Positions 1 through 8,887 of a stretch of 64,000 bases of DNA are shown piece by piece (position 1 is the stretch's first letter; each line of letters opens with the position of its first letter). The notes under the pieces are model-generated. The model had not been told where the DNA came from, made no database searches, and worked only from the letters and a program-made list of their open reading frames with translations. Source of the DNA: Arthrobacter sp. SLBN-122 (GTDB taxonomy: Bacteria > Actinomycetota > Actinomycetes > Actinomycetales > Micrococcaceae). The translations under genes were made by a program, and so were the position numbers. Location: NCBI RefSeq assembly GCF_006715165.1, contig NZ_VFMS01000001.1, positions 248,001 through 312,000 on the forward strand, in the 5' to 3' direction.

Positions 1-691
1 GGATGAACGGCAGCTGGATCACAGTCTTCGAGGCACCCACCAGACGCATGATCCCGGTCTCGCGCCGCCGGCTGAACGCCGAGAGCCTGATGGTGGTGGC
101 AATCAGCAGGATGGCGCAGACGATCATGACACCCGCGATGCCGACCGCCACCAGGGAGGCCCCGTTCATCACCGAGAAGAGGCGTTCGAGCAGCTGCCGC
201 TGGTCGATCACCGTTTCCACGCCCGGCTGCGAGGAGAACGTCTCGCTGATGATCTGGTACTTCTCCGGGTCCTTCATGTTGATCCGGAACGATGCAGGCA
301 GCTGGTCCGGCGTCACGGAATCGACGATCGGCGAGTTTGAGAACTGGTCCTTGAAGTGCTTGTAGGCCTCATCCTTGGACTCGAACTGGAAGTCGTTGAT
401 GTACTGCGCTACTGCCGGAGATTCAAGGAGGGCGTTCAGGCCCTGTTGTTGTTCAGGGGTGACCGGCCCGGAAGCGCAGCCGGGCGCCGTCGAACCTTCA
501 CTGCACAGGAAGATGGCCACCTGGACCTTGTCGTACCAGTAGCCCTTCATCTGGTTGATCTGCATCTGCAGCATCCCGGCCGCACCCACGAAGGTGAGGG
601 ACACGAAGGTCACCAGGATGACCGAGACCACCATGGAAAGGTTGCGGCGCAGGCCGCTGCCGATCTCCGAAAGGATGAATGCCAGCCTCAC
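1..691 (-). CDS. ftsX: Cell-division ABC transporter permease FtsX (3' end outside window)
   Basis: FtsX is the membrane partner of FtsE and controls peptidoglycan hydrolases at the septum. Translating the minus strand from the GTG at 691 gives [20 protein letters not shown], followed by a hydrophobic segment, then a long extracellular region (about residues 45-155) and a second membrane segment rich in A, I and V before the window edge. This is the FtsX plan: one TM, an extracellular loop, then further TMs. The GTG overlaps the ftsE stop as GTGA (688-691), so the two genes are translationally coupled. The last TM segments lie outside the window. The family assignment rests on topology plus the ftsE neighbour. 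Confidence 0.9.
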   Translation of the reverse strand, partial: MRLAFILSEIGSGLRRNLSMVVSVILVTFVSLTFVGAAGMLQMQINQMKGYWYDKVQVAIFLCSEGSTAPGCASGPVTPEQQQGLNALLESPAVAQYINDFQFESKDEAYKHFKDQFSNSPIVDSVTPDQLPASFRINMKDPEKYQIISETFSSQPGVETVIDQRQLLERLFSVMNGASLVAVGIAGVMIVCAILLIATTIRLSAFSRRRETGIMRLVGASKTVIQLPFI

Positions 692-1476
692 CGCTGGGCC
701 TCGCCTTCAGCGCCGTTGCCCGGCAGACCGCCGTCGGGCCCTTCCCTGCCGCTGGCGTCCTTCAGCCGCCTGGACTGGCCGACGACGGGGATCATCGACG
801 TGTACAAGGCCTTGGCTTCGTCGCGGATCACCACGCCGTTCCTGAGTTCGACCACCCGTTTGCGCATCTCGTTGACGATGTCGTCGTCGTGCGTGGCCAT
901 CACCACGGTGGTTCCGTTCTGGTTGATCTTGTCCAGCACGCCCATGATGCCCATGGACGTTGTGGGGTCCAGGTTTCCGGTGGGTTCGTCCGCGAGGAGG
1001 ATCCCGGGCCGGTTGACCACGGCACGGGCGATCGCCACGCGCTGCTGCTCGCCGCCGGAGAGCTCGTGCGGCATGCGGTGTTCCTTGCCTTCCAGGCCCA
1101 CGGTCTTGAGGACTTCCGGGACCGTGTCGCGGATGACGCTCCGGCTCTTGCCGATCACCTGCATGGCGAAGGCTACGTTGGCGAACACATTTTTCTGCGG
1201 CAGGAGGCGGAAGTCCTGGAAGACGACGCCGATCCCCCGGCGAAGGCGCGGAACCCGCCAGCTGGAGATCTTGGCGACGTTCTGGCCGGCGACGTAGACA
1301 GCGCCGGACGTGGCGCGGTCTTCCTTCAGCACAAGGCGGAGGAAGGTGGACTTTCCGGAGCCGGACGCGCCCACGAGGAAGGCGAATTCGCCGCGGTCAA
1401 TCTCAAGGTTGATGGAGTCCAGTGCCGGGCGGGCTTTCTGGTCGTAAACCTTGGTGACATTTTCGAATCGGATCAT
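688..1476 (-). CDS. ftsE: Cell-division ATP-binding protein FtsE
   Basis: ATPase subunit of the FtsEX complex, which couples ATP hydrolysis in the cytoplasm to septal cell-wall hydrolase activation. From the chosen ATG ([11 protein letters not shown]) the protein has about 262 residues. It has Walker [10 protein letters not shown] at 36-44, the ABC signature LSGGEQQ at 139-145 and Walker B LLADEP at 160-165. The open frame extends 22 codons further upstream (to 1542), but the family begins at MIRFENV. The C-terminal tail beyond about residue 225 (Gly/Glu-rich, ending GEAQR) is longer than in E. coli FtsE, as often seen in actinobacteria. It overlaps ftsX by 4 bp. Confidence 0.95.
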   Translation of the reverse strand: MIRFENVTKVYDQKARPALDSINLEIDRGEFAFLVGASGSGKSTFLRLVLKEDRATSGAVYVAGQNVAKISSWRVPRLRRGIGVVFQDFRLLPQKNVFANVAFAMQVIGKSRSVIRDTVPEVLKTVGLEGKEHRMPHELSGGEQQRVAIARAVVNRPGILLADEPTGNLDPTTSMGIMGVLDKINQNGTTVVMATHDDDIVNEMRKRVVELRNGVVIRDEAKALYTSMIPVVGQSRRLKDASGREGPDGGLPGNGAEGEAQR

Positions 1477-1640
1477 GGCCCTAAGTACCCTGCAGGGCAT
1501 GGCTGATTCATGTGATGCAGCCCAGTTCTGCAGCCGGTGCACGGGTTTTCGTTTGGGGAAAGTAGGGCCCCGGCCCCTCGACTATACGCAGGATGCCCGG
1601 TGGTTGGGCCTGCTTTCAGGGGCGTGTCGCCGGATCAGCC

Positions 1641-1659
1641 GCGGCCCGGCCGGGGCCGC
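1641..1659 (-). terminator. GC-rich hairpin just after prfB
   Basis: A perfect 7-bp stem (GCGGCCC/GGGCCGC) with a 5-nt loop starts 4 nt after the prfB stop. There is no U-run on the prfB side, so this is an L-shaped hairpin of the kind proposed for actinobacteria. On the plus strand it is followed by a short T-run. Confidence 0.4.
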
Positions 1660-1662
1660 AGC

Positions 1663-2778
1663 CTATTTTTCAGCGTTGCGGTTGTCAGTGCGCCAGCGGA
1701 TGCCCGCGTCAATGAAGTCGTCGATTTCGCCGTCGAACACTGCCGACGTATTGCCCACTTCGTGTTCCGTACGCAGGTCCTTGACCATCTGGTACGGGTT
1801 CAGGACGTAGGACCGCATCTGGTCACCCCACGACGCTTTGACATCGCCGGCCAGTGCCTTCTTCTCCGCGTCTTCCTGTTCCTTCTTGAGCAGCAGGAGC
1901 CGGGACTGCAGGACACGCATGGCGGCGGCGCGGTTCTGCAGCTGCGACTTTTCGTTCTGCATGGACACCACGGTGCCGGTGGGAATGTGGGTAAGGCGGA
2001 CTGCGGAGTCGGTGGTGTTGACCGACTGGCCACCGGGGCCGGATGAGCGGAATACGTCCACCCTGATCTCGTTGTCCGGGATTTCGATTGAGTCGGTTTG
2101 CTCGATCAGCGGGATGACTTCCACGGCCGCGAAGGATGTTTGGCGGCGTCCCTGGTTGTCGAAGGGGCTGATCCGGACCAGGCGGTGCGTTCCGGCTTCG
2201 ACGCTGAGGGTGCCGAAGGCATAAGGCGCCTTCACCTCAAAGGTGGCCGATTTCAGCCCGGCTTCCTCAGCGTAAGAGGTGTCCATGACGGTGGTCGGGT
2301 ACCCGTGGCGCTCAGCCCAGCGGAGGTACATGCGCATGAGCATCTCGGCGAAGTCTGCGGCATCCACTCCGCCTGCGCCTGCCCGGATGGAGACCACTGC
2401 TTCGCGTTCGTCGTATTCGCCGGACAGCAGCGTGACGACTTCCAGGTCCTTGAGCGCCTTCTTGATGGACTCGAGTTCAGCCGCGGCCTCCCCCATGGAG
2501 GCGGCGTCGTCCTCGTCCTGCCCAAGCTCCACCAGGACTTCGAGGTCGTCAATCCTGGATGCCAGGTTAGTGAGGCGCTCGAGTTCGGATTGGCGGTGGG
2601 AAAGCCGGGACGTGATTTTCTGCGCGGCCGCGGGATCATCCCAAAGATCCGGCTCCCCTGCCCGCTCGCTGAGTTCGGCGATGTCTTCCTTGAGTGTCTC
2701 CACGTCGCTGACGCGTTCAATGGACTCGTAGGTGGCGCGAAGCGCGCGGATTTCAGCGGAAAAATCAATATTGGCCAT
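1663..2778 (-). CDS. prfB: Peptide chain release factor 2
   Basis: RF2 recognises UGA and UAA stop codons on the ribosome and triggers peptide release. The 371-residue protein has the RF2 codon-recognition tripeptide SPF at 204-206 and the universal GGQ at 249-251, within [17 protein letters not shown]. The N-terminal part is the usual charged helical domain. The frame is continuous, so the programmed +1 frameshift that autoregulates prfB in many other bacteria is absent. It lies upstream of ftsEX on the same strand, an order common in actinobacteria. Confidence 0.97.
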   Translation of the reverse strand: MANIDFSAEIRALRATYESIERVSDVETLKEDIAELSERAGEPDLWDDPAAAQKITSRLSHRQSELERLTNLASRIDDLEVLVELGQDEDDAASMGEAAAELESIKKALKDLEVVTLLSGEYDEREAVVSIRAGAGGVDAADFAEMLMRMYLRWAERHGYPTTVMDTSYAEEAGLKSATFEVKAPYAFGTLSVEAGTHRLVRISPFDNQGRRQTSFAAVEVIPLIEQTDSIEIPDNEIRVDVFRSSGPGGQSVNTTDSAVRLTHIPTGTVVSMQNEKSQLQNRAAAMRVLQSRLLLLKKEQEDAEKKALAGDVKASWGDQMRSYVLNPYQMVKDLRTEHEVGNTSAVFDGEIDDFIDAGIRWRTDNRNAEK

Positions 2779-2855
2779 GGTGGTTTAAGCCTACGCTATC
2801 GCCGGATACAGCCAGGCGTGCTGGCCCGGCGTCCTGTTTGGCACAGCAGAGTCAC

Positions 2856-3302
2856 TTATCGGGTGAGGCGCGAGCGCGCAGTGGACGCCGCCTCGATACG
2901 GATACCGTCCGGAACGAGGAAGTTCACCACAGGCGGGTGAACGGCTGCCGTGAGGACCACGACGGCGGTGGAACCGTCCGGTGTACCCGTTGCCCCAGTG
3001 ACGGCAAGACCGGAGAAACGCTGTGAGGCGGGACTTCTTGCGATGAAGTCGGCAGCGACATTGCGGACGCGGGCGGGACTAAGGACAGCCGAGGGGCTTC
3101 CGCCCTGGGACGTGACTTCACCCAGGGTGTAGCTGTCGGCCGCCGCCAGCGAGGCGCCGTCCGCCAGCGACAATAGACGCTTGTGCTCCAGGTAAACGGC
3201 AGATATTCCAATGACGACTGTCGCCACCAAGAGCGCCAGGACGATGTAGCCGAGGATCATGACCATCACCTGGCCGCTCTCATCCGGTTCACCGCGATTC
3301 AC
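2856..3302 (-). CDS. TadG/TadE-like Flp pilus assembly protein
   Basis: A small membrane-anchored pilus protein of 148 residues. After a short charged N-terminus (DESGQVMVM) comes one hydrophobic helix (about 13-38) and then LEHKRLLSLADGASLAAADS. This is the pattern of TadE/G-like proteins whose N-terminal helix resembles type IV pilins. It begins with GTG overlapping the upstream gene's stop (GTGA, 3299-3302), so it is translationally coupled. It is the last gene of the tad operon. The exact role, as minor pilin or scaffold, is not determined by sequence. Confidence 0.7.
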   Translation of the reverse strand: MNRGEPDESGQVMVMILGYIVLALLVATVVIGISAVYLEHKRLLSLADGASLAAADSYTLGEVTSQGGSPSAVLSPARVRNVAADFIARSPASQRFSGLAVTGATGTPDGSTAVVVLTAAVHPPVVNFLVPDGIRIEAASTARSRLTR

Positions 3303-3706
3303 CGGTACCTCCCCACCAGTTGAGTGGAGGACGCCTCAACCTCCGTGGCGGACAATCCATCCGCAAACGGTATGAACGGCAGCGGCACGTTCAGCCTGAC
3401 AGTCACCGTTACCGTCGTTCCGGCGGCCTGGCAGTCTGCCGGGTTGCAGCTGGTGGTCATGCTGGCCCTTTCTGCAGGGTGCCCGAAGTCGGAGAGGGCA
3501 AGGGCCACGGCCTGCTCCGCAGCTGCCTGGGCGGTGGGGGCATCGGGCTGTGCTTCATAGACCTTGGCAGCCTGGTCGGCGGCACCCACCACGGCGAAGG
3601 AACCGCCTTGGATTTGGCCGACAGTGATGACGAAGTACACCAGCGGAACCATCAGCAGGAGTGCAAGGAACGTGAATTCGACGACTGCACTTCCATCCTC
3701 ATGCAT
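3299..3706 (-). CDS. TadE/TadF-like minor pilin
   Basis: The TadE-type core begins MHEDGSAVVEFTFLALLLM: a short basic/acidic head, then GSAVVEF and a long hydrophobic helix, as in TadE/F pseudopilins processed by a prepilin peptidase. The open frame reaches upstream to 3922, but those 72 extra residues are Pro/Arg/His-rich and do not resemble the family, so the ATG at 3706 is preferred. The true start could lie between the two. A Cys pair (CNPADC) in the C-terminal half could form a disulfide outside the membrane. It overlaps the next gene by 4 bp. Confidence 0.7.
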   Translation of the reverse strand: MHEDGSAVVEFTFLALLLMVPLVYFVITVGQIQGGSFAVVGAADQAAKVYEAQPDAPTAQAAAEQAVALALSDFGHPAERASMTTSCNPADCQAAGTTVTVTVRLNVPLPFIPFADGLSATEVEASSTQLVGRYR

Positions 3707-3902
3707 CAGCCCATGGTGCTCATGGTCGGGGCCCTGCTGCAGGTGCTCCCGATGCGCATGGCCGGGGCACTTGAACCTGTCACCCACACGTGTGGCCCCG
3801 GAACCCTCCCTGCAGAATGCTTCTGCCAGACGTGTGCGGAACGGAAAGGCATTGGAATCGGGCCGTGCATGGGAGCGGGGCAATGGGCGGGCGCTGGACG
3901 GA

Positions 3903-4316
3903 TCAGGGCTGAACAGCCGCATGCCCTTTCACCTCCAGCATGTCCCGTGGGCCAATGAACCCGATAACCGGCATAGGAGACCGGACGGTTACTTCCAAAG
4001 TGCGCATGCCTTGGACCGTTATTTCCTGCGTGCTGACCTGTTCTGCGAACCCCTCATTCAGGGCCATGCCGATGAGGCTGCGGGTCCGTTCCCGGGCATC
4101 GGAGGCATTACGGTCAGCGAGTGTCCCGTACCGTGCACCAGAGGCCGCAGCATCGATGAGTGTGTTCCGTACGTGCAGAACCAGGGTCAGCTGGATGATC
4201 GCAAGGAAGAACATGGTCAGCAGCCCGCCAACCAGTACAAAGTCCACCACGGCTGAACCCCGCTCCCCCGGCCGGGACAGCTTGGGCTGCACCGGCCCGT
4301 GAGGGGACGCCACCAT
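3903..4316 (-). CDS. TadE-like pilus assembly protein
   Basis: A 137-residue protein with the TadE signature ERGSAVVDFVLVGGLL followed by a hydrophobic helix (about 22-48) and ARYGTLADRNASDARERTRSL, then a predicted extracellular beta-rich tail. TadE-like proteins are minor pilins of the Flp/Tad pilus. The gene follows the small pilin-like ORF by 3 bp and precedes another TadE/F-like gene, so it belongs to the same operon. Confidence 0.8.
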   Translation of the reverse strand: MVASPHGPVQPKLSRPGERGSAVVDFVLVGGLLTMFFLAIIQLTLVLHVRNTLIDAAASGARYGTLADRNASDARERTRSLIGMALNEGFAEQVSTQEITVQGMRTLEVTVRSPMPVIGFIGPRDMLEVKGHAAVQP

Positions 4317-4319
4317 GGT

Positions 4320-4607
4320 TCAGTTCCCCACCTTGTCCATGGCCTGGTTGAACATGGTCTCCAAGGCGGGGCCCGCGAGCGCCAGCAGGGCTGCAACCAG
4401 GACGGCGGACATCAGGGTTATCATCACCCATCCCGGCACGTCACCGCGCTCGGCATTATCATTTGCGCTTGCCCGAAGCGGCTGGAAGCCTTCATTGACA
4501 TGCCAGCCTGCACGCCGACTCGCCCTGGCCGCGCGGGGCACCTTTAGCTGCAGTGTGGCCGTAAGGCCAAGAAGCAGCAGCAGACAGCGGGTTCCCATGT
4601 TTTGCAT
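4320..4607 (-). CDS. Small Flp-pilin-like membrane protein
   Basis: A 95-residue protein. Its C-terminal half, ERGDVPGWVMITLMSAV followed by more hydrophobic residues and FNQAMDKV, has the layout of a mature Flp pilin: a short head and one long hydrophobic helix. The N-terminal half has its own hydrophobic run (CLLLLLGL), unusual for a prepilin leader, so the real start may lie further in. Its place between tadC and tadE is where the major pilin gene usually sits. It is the best candidate for the pilin subunit, by position and composition only. Confidence 0.55.
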   Translation of the reverse strand: MQNMGTRCLLLLLGLTATLQLKVPRAARASRRAGWHVNEGFQPLRASANDNAERGDVPGWVMITLMSAVLVAALLALAGPALETMFNQAMDKVGN

Positions 4608-4680
4608 CTTGCGTCCTATTCCTGGTTCCTAGAGTGGCTTTTAGTAATCGAACAGAGCCGGGCTTCGGGCTTTTCTCCCA

Positions 4681-5622
4681 TCAGAAGCCCAGGTTGATGG
4701 CCGCGAGGCCGGGGAAGACAGCAAACACAACGGTCAGGGGAAGCACTCCGAAAACCAGCGGCACCATCATCGCGATTTCCTTTTTCCCTGCAGCTTCCAT
4801 GAGGTCCCGTTTGGCCGAATCGCGGACGTCCTGCGCCTGCGCGCGAAGCACTTCCGCAAGAGGTGTCCCTCTTTCCACCGCAACGATGACGCCGTCAACG
4901 AATCTGACCAGCGGCGCAAGGTCAGTCCGCGCAGAGAACTCCTGCAACGCCAGGACCAGGGGTTTACCGGCCCTTGTCTCTGCGAGGATCTTCGAAAATT
5001 CCTTGGACAGCTCACCGTTGGCACTCCTGCAGACACGATCCAACGCGCCTGTTGCGCTCTCCCCTGCGCCGACGGCCAAAGCCATCAGTTCGGCAAGGCT
5101 GGGGAATTCTGCCATCATCCGTTCTTCCCGCCGGCGGACCTGGGCGCCCAGCCAGTAGTCCCGCAGCACAAAACCTGCCGCAGCACTGCCGATGATCACT
5201 GCGGCAGCCAGCAGCGGGCTGAACCTGCCCGCTGCTGCTCCAAGGAGGATAAAGGCCGACGAAACGACAAAACCGGCTGCCGCCCACAGCAACTGTTCTG
5301 CGCGGAAGTCGATGGGCGACTTGTTGATCCCTGCCTGGGCCAGCCGCCGCGCGGTTGCCCCGGGCGAAGGGTTGAGTTTCCCCAAGGCCGAGAGCCAGTC
5401 CCGGAAGACCGGGCGGAGAATCCGCTCGAGCGGGCCGAACGGCGTCAGGTTCTGCTCGTCTGCTCGGAGGAGCCGCGACTCCAGGTTCTGCGACTTCAGT
5501 TGCGGCTCAATCCGTTCCGACAGGCTTATGGGGCGCATTGGAGGAGACCGGAAGATCACGAGCCAAAGACCGAAGCCAAGACCCATCCCGCAGATAACTG
5601 CTCCCGGGGAAACAATCATCAT
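4681..5622 (-). CDS. tadC: Tad pilus inner-membrane platform protein TadC
   Basis: TadC pairs with TadB as the GspF-like membrane platform of the Tad/Flp pilus, acted on by the CpaF ATPase. The chosen start (MMIVSPGAVICG) overlaps the tadB stop as ATGA. The open frame continues upstream to 5784 only in the shadow of tadB. About 313 residues: an N-terminal TM, two central TMs (about 115-160), and a T2SSF domain including FPSLAELMALAVGAGES and GTPLAEVLRAQAQDVRDS. It ends in a hydrophobic hairpin (VPLVFGVLPLTVVFAVFPGL). All these features fit the family. Confidence 0.9.
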   Translation of the reverse strand: MMIVSPGAVICGMGLGFGLWLVIFRSPPMRPISLSERIEPQLKSQNLESRLLRADEQNLTPFGPLERILRPVFRDWLSALGKLNPSPGATARRLAQAGINKSPIDFRAEQLLWAAAGFVVSSAFILLGAAAGRFSPLLAAAVIIGSAAAGFVLRDYWLGAQVRRREERMMAEFPSLAELMALAVGAGESATGALDRVCRSANGELSKEFSKILAETRAGKPLVLALQEFSARTDLAPLVRFVDGVIVAVERGTPLAEVLRAQAQDVRDSAKRDLMEAAGKKEIAMMVPLVFGVLPLTVVFAVFPGLAAINLGF

Positions 5623-6476
5623 CGGAGGACCCTTTCGTCCTGGGGCAAAGCCCCGATCTTCAACATGACCGTGTAACAAACCAGCGAGACCACCAGGCCG
5701 CCGAGCAGGACTGCGGCGCCCATGGGCGTGTTGTAGGCCTGGATTGCCTCCGGTCTGGTCGCAAGCAGAATCATGACGATCCATGGCGCTGCAACTGCAA
5801 GCCGGGCGGCATTGATGGTCCAGGACTGCCTTGCCTCCAGCTCACTGCGGGTCCGGGCGTTTTCCCGAAGGAATTCCGCCAGGGTACCCAGGAGCTTCCC
5901 CAGGTCTGAGCCGCCCACCTCACGGGTGAGCCGGAGCGCTTCGATAATACGGTCGGCTACTGGGTCGGCAAGACGCTGTTTCAGCTTGTTCAGAGAGCCA
6001 TCGAACTGGCCGCCTGCGCGGTAATCGGCGCCGAACTCGCGAAAGGTGGGCCGCAGTTCCTCAGGCCCCTTATCTCCAAGCTGGATGAGGGCCTCAGGTA
6101 GGGGCAGGCCCGCCCGGATCGCAGAGCGCAGATGATCCACGACGTCAGGCCAAAGTTGGCGCAGCATCGCGGTCCTCTTTTTGGCACGCCACCGGAGGAT
6201 GGTGACCGGCAGCCACGCGCCGAAAAGCCCGAAACAGCCGGCAATGGGCAAGGAGCGACTGAGAGCGAAGAAGACCAGCGCCACGAATACCCCCAGCCCC
6301 AGACAAGTCCCTGCCAGGCCGCTCGCCGAGACTTTGTCTACCCCGGCAGCCGCAAGCAGGTCGGCCAGGCGCCCGGGCTTGCGCTTCCGGTTCCTACGGT
6401 CCGGCGTTTCCCAACAGGACCACCAGATGAGGAAGAGGCCTACCCCTCCTGCTGCTCCCACCAATGCGGAAATCAT
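5619..6476 (-). CDS. tadB: Tad pilus inner-membrane platform protein TadB
   Basis: A GspF-like platform protein of the Tad pilus. The preferred ATG (MISALVGAAGGVGLF) overlaps the cpaF stop as ATGA (6473-6476). The longer open frame running up to 7010 crosses the mobile-element junction and is an artefact. 285 residues: an N-terminal TM, a TM pair around 50-85, and the T2SSF domain with LWPDVVDHLRSAIRAGLPLP and ALRLTREVGGSDLGKLLG. It ends in two C-terminal TMs. Coupling to cpaF means its translation probably suffers from the cpaF disruption. Confidence 0.9.
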   Translation of the reverse strand: MISALVGAAGGVGLFLIWWSCWETPDRRNRKRKPGRLADLLAAAGVDKVSASGLAGTCLGLGVFVALVFFALSRSLPIAGCFGLFGAWLPVTILRWRAKKRTAMLRQLWPDVVDHLRSAIRAGLPLPEALIQLGDKGPEELRPTFREFGADYRAGGQFDGSLNKLKQRLADPVADRIIEALRLTREVGGSDLGKLLGTLAEFLRENARTRSELEARQSWTINAARLAVAAPWIVMILLATRPEAIQAYNTPMGAAVLLGGLVVSLVCYTVMLKIGALPQDERVLR

Positions 6477-6799
6477 CGCGGATCCAGAAGTGCGGCGACG
6501 TCGTACCCTGCCCGTGAGAACTTCTCCGCGGCCGGCATGGCATTGGCCCGGGGCTGCAGCACACCGTTCTCCAGGGCAAAGACCAACGACGACTCGATGA
6601 TGCCGTTTTCCACACGGCGGCCCAATGACAGGATTTGAGTTACTTGGCGCCGACCGTCGGCGTGTCTGCTGCAATGCACCACGAGGTCTATGCAGGATGC
6701 AACCGTGGGGACCACGAAGGCGCTTGAGATGTTGTCCCCCGCCAGCAGCGGCAGCGTGCAGATCTTGGTCACCGCGTCGTGGGCCGAGTTGGCGTGGAC
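6473..6799 (-). pseudogene. cpaF: 3' fragment of cpaF/tadA, separated by the mobile element
   Basis: The minus strand from 6799 reads VHANSAHDAVTKICTLPLL and on to the end of a CpaF/TadA ATPase C-domain. It continues exactly where the 5' part at 36.2 kb breaks off (GMCTVHA). In the codon frame of VHANSA, the element side has TAA one codon upstream, so there is no read-through from the element. The only in-frame starts are internal (the GTG at 6772). The fragment lacks Walker A, Walker B and most of the ATPase core, so it cannot act alone. Its stop still overlaps tadB. Confidence 0.9.
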
Positions 6800-6821
6800 C
6801 AGTTACAGCAAAACCATGACG
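6791..6821. other. attL: left attachment junction
   Basis: Host cpaF sequence (GAGTT before 6791) runs into the core GGCGTGGAC and then the element arm CCAGTTACAGCAAA. The arm extends to 6821 as a 23-bp inverted match (2 mismatches) of 36207-36229. This is a typical attL for a large serine integrase: half attB, half attP. Confidence 0.85.
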
Positions 6822-6893
6822 AAAAAACCGCGTGTCTAGACGACGGAATTCTGAATTCAAACGAGAAGAACATATTCGATTGGGTGGATTCAG

Positions 6894-7073
6894 ATGCAAC
6901 TTAGCAACGCCGACATGGCATTTATTATGCAGACGCGGAAGGCATGCGGTCTTCGCCGCAAAATGACCGAGGATGAACTGCGCGCCTTCGGCACCGCATT
7001 TGCGGGGCAAGGTTTCGCGGTAATTTCCGATGGCGAAGCAGCGGCATCTAAGGCAACTTCAGAGGCGGCGTGA
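6894..7073 (+). CDS. Small hypothetical protein (59 aa)
   Basis: A short open frame starting ATG after GGGTGG about 8 nt upstream. It encodes MQLSNADMAFIMQTRKACGL, then RRKMTEDELRAFGTAFAGQG and a short Ala/Ser-rich tail. The composition is protein-like (amphipathic, charged) and it is the first gene inside the left end of the element. I recognise no family; a small regulator or directionality factor is possible only by position. Confidence 0.4.
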   Translation: MQLSNADMAFIMQTRKACGLRRKMTEDELRAFGTAFAGQGFAVISDGEAAASKATSEAA

Positions 7074-7357
7074 ATCAACGGCCACGAGATTTGAAGAGTG
7101 CGATATTTTTTCCTTCCCACTCTCCTGCGCTGCGATGCGTAAAAGCGCGCGATTACACAGATTCAACTTTACTGAACAACAACAACGCCGTGTGCACAGC
7201 AAGGCTGAAATGAATTTCCTCAGAAAAAGTGCATGAAATTATGATCTATAGTTTTGGTATCAGCTTACAAAACAGGAATGCGAAGCGACAAGATATTGCT
7301 TTCTGAAGACTGCATTTCGGGACACAATTCCAGAACACTTAGATTGGAGCTATCCAT

Positions 7358-7904
7358 ATGGGCCGCTCATCGGCCTGCTGTCACGGGGCTAACAAGAGAA
7401 GGTTGCTTGATAGGCGCTGCACAGAGTGCGTTGCAGATCGAAACAAGACGTACTACATGAAGAATAGGGAGGCAATTCTCGCTAAAGCACAGAAGCAACG
7501 AGATTACGTTGCGGCACTTATAGCCGCAGACAAAAAAGGCTGACCCGCAGTCGCTACCAACGAACTGCAAGCCAGCCTTAAAGCGATCCGGCGCTACCCA
7601 CGCTAAACGGATCAAACAAATACAAATTCCAGAACGTCTCACCGCATCAGAAAGGCGCCTTTGTTATGAGCAAGTTTATCCAAATCTTGATCACCCTGTC
7701 CATTCTTCCGGGAGGTTTTACCCTACTACACGGCGAGGCGAACGACTGGTTCGTCGCGAGGAGTACTCCTCAAAATTCTCCACGGCGCATCTCTCCCGTT
7801 GGTTTCGCGAAGCGCATGACTTATGGCTCGCCCACAGCCGACGAAACGACAACGCAATCGAAACGTTCTCCACGGTGACGGACTGGGATAAATGCGTCAG
7901 GTAG
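7358..7904 (+). pseudogene. Frameshifted zinc-finger-like element protein
   Basis: The first part starts at ATG 7358 (GGAG about 9 nt upstream). It encodes a Cys-rich head (CC and RCTEC) followed by NKTYYMKNREAILAKAQKQR, reminiscent of small phage Cys/His proteins with a YY..NRE motif. It stops at 7541-7543 just after an A6 tract (7532-7537). One frame over, the sequence stays open from 7524 to the TAG at 7902-7904 and reads like a natural protein (KRIKQIQIPERLTASERRL, HLSRWFREAHDLWLAHSRRN, TVTDWDKCVR). That second part has no ATG, GTG or TTG start. Removing one A would give a single protein of about 181 aa. It could be a mutation, a sequencing error or recoding. Confidence 0.5.
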
Positions 7905-8210
7905 GCCAGCAAGCCCTCTGCGACCGGGTTACGTAACCCACCTCATTTGGCCGCAGGGTCTTCGCAGCTTTCTACGGTGACTCACCGGCGGGTAAGCAAC
8001 TCGATTGCATTTTGCCACATGCAGTTTCAGGACGTGGCGCGGCGGAAGTCACCCACTCGATCCACCCCTTCTCATGGTCCCTCAGGGCGCTCCACTCGCC
8101 CGTGACACCAATCCCCCCGCTCCACCTCTGGGAGGCCTGTAGAACGTCTCTCAGCGTTCGCGCGGCCCTTCTCACAAGCACTTCTTCTATGCCTAGAAAG
8201 GCAACTAAGT
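7905..8210. other. Intergenic stretch without a recognised gene
   Basis: Apart from the palindrome at 7926-7939, nothing firm is seen. A plus-strand frame is open from 7937 to 8227 (ending KATKYDFPE) with an internal ATG at 8189 that overlaps the next gene. The upstream part has no convincing start or family. GAAAGG at 8196-8201 is the ribosome-binding site of the next gene. Confidence 0.3.
7926..7939. promoter_or_regulatory. 14-bp perfect palindrome
   Basis: GGGTTACGTAACCC is a perfect dyad just after the broken gene and about 270 bp upstream of the 213-aa gene. It could be a binding site for a dimeric regulator. No T-run follows, so it is not a clear terminator. Confidence 0.3.
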
Positions 8211-8852
8211 ATGATTTCCCAGAATGATCTCACGGGAGGCTTGAGCCTCCCAGCATTTGGTCTAAATGAAGCACTAAGAAAATGGGTCACAGTCGAAGGT
8301 TCAGACGGTTTTGTACCCGCTTACAAGATCACTTCCATGGATGACGTAACGTCACTAATTATCGAGTTGGTCGATAGCGAAATCTGGACAGCGATTACTC
8401 ACAACGGTAAGCACTACGGCTACCAGATCACCAACGAATCAACTGCTGATCCATCAGACGATCACTTAGTCGCGTCTGATGATGAACCCGAGATTCGTGT
8501 CAGTGACCTTGCTCAAAGCCTCGTAGAAGACGAACTTGCCCACGACGATGAAGATCAGCCAAAAGAACCAAGGCGAGCATCACGTCGTGGCACACCGGAG
8601 CGATGCCAGCAGTTCCGGAAAGAGATAACCGATGAGGATATCGAAGAAGGGTTCACCCAGTTCCGGAATATCTTCTATGGCACCAAGGACAGCGGGCGTA
8701 ACTACGACGCCTTCAAACGAGCAGTAAAAGACGTTCGATCCATCGAGAAAATTCTCAACGCCGCCCACGCCTACACCGGCTTCGAATCCGCCCATCGCTT
8801 CCTCGCGGATGAGCTGTACCTAGACACCGAAGTATTCCGCCGCGAACTCTAA
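8211..8852 (+). CDS. Hypothetical acidic protein (213 aa)
   Basis: Start ATG with GAAAGG 9 nt upstream; the next gene uses the same ribosome-binding sequence, suggesting one operon. The N-terminal half (MISQNDLTGGLSLPAFGLNE) looks globular. A very acidic linker follows (about 85-120), then a helical C-terminal region (ITDEDIEEGFTQFRNIFYGT, FKRAVKDVRSIEKILNAAHA). I recognise no family. Its position directly before the Rep-like gene suggests a partner in element replication or its control, but that is inference. Confidence 0.6.
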   Translation: MISQNDLTGGLSLPAFGLNEALRKWVTVEGSDGFVPAYKITSMDDVTSLIIELVDSEIWTAITHNGKHYGYQITNESTADPSDDHLVASDDEPEIRVSDLAQSLVEDELAHDDEDQPKEPRRASRRGTPERCQQFRKEITDEDIEEGFTQFRNIFYGTKDSGRNYDAFKRAVKDVRSIEKILNAAHAYTGFESAHRFLADELYLDTEVFRREL

Positions 8853-8887
8853 TTCGCTCCGCTTTATATGCTTGAAAGGCCATCCTC

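Noticed and set aside
679..1506. Long plus-strand frames antisense to ftsE, prfB and tad genes
   Set aside because: Typical high-GC shadow frames; the minus-strand genes have clear motifs.
5619..7010. A 463-aa frame for tadB reaching across the element junction
   Set aside because: The first 178 residues are the antisense/out-of-frame shadow of the cpaF fragment and the element end; TadB starts at MISALV (6476).
7666..7878. 70-aa plus-strand ORF with GAAAGG in front
   Set aside because: It overlaps the more protein-like adjacent frame (the second part of the frameshifted gene) and its C-terminal half looks like that frame's shadow.
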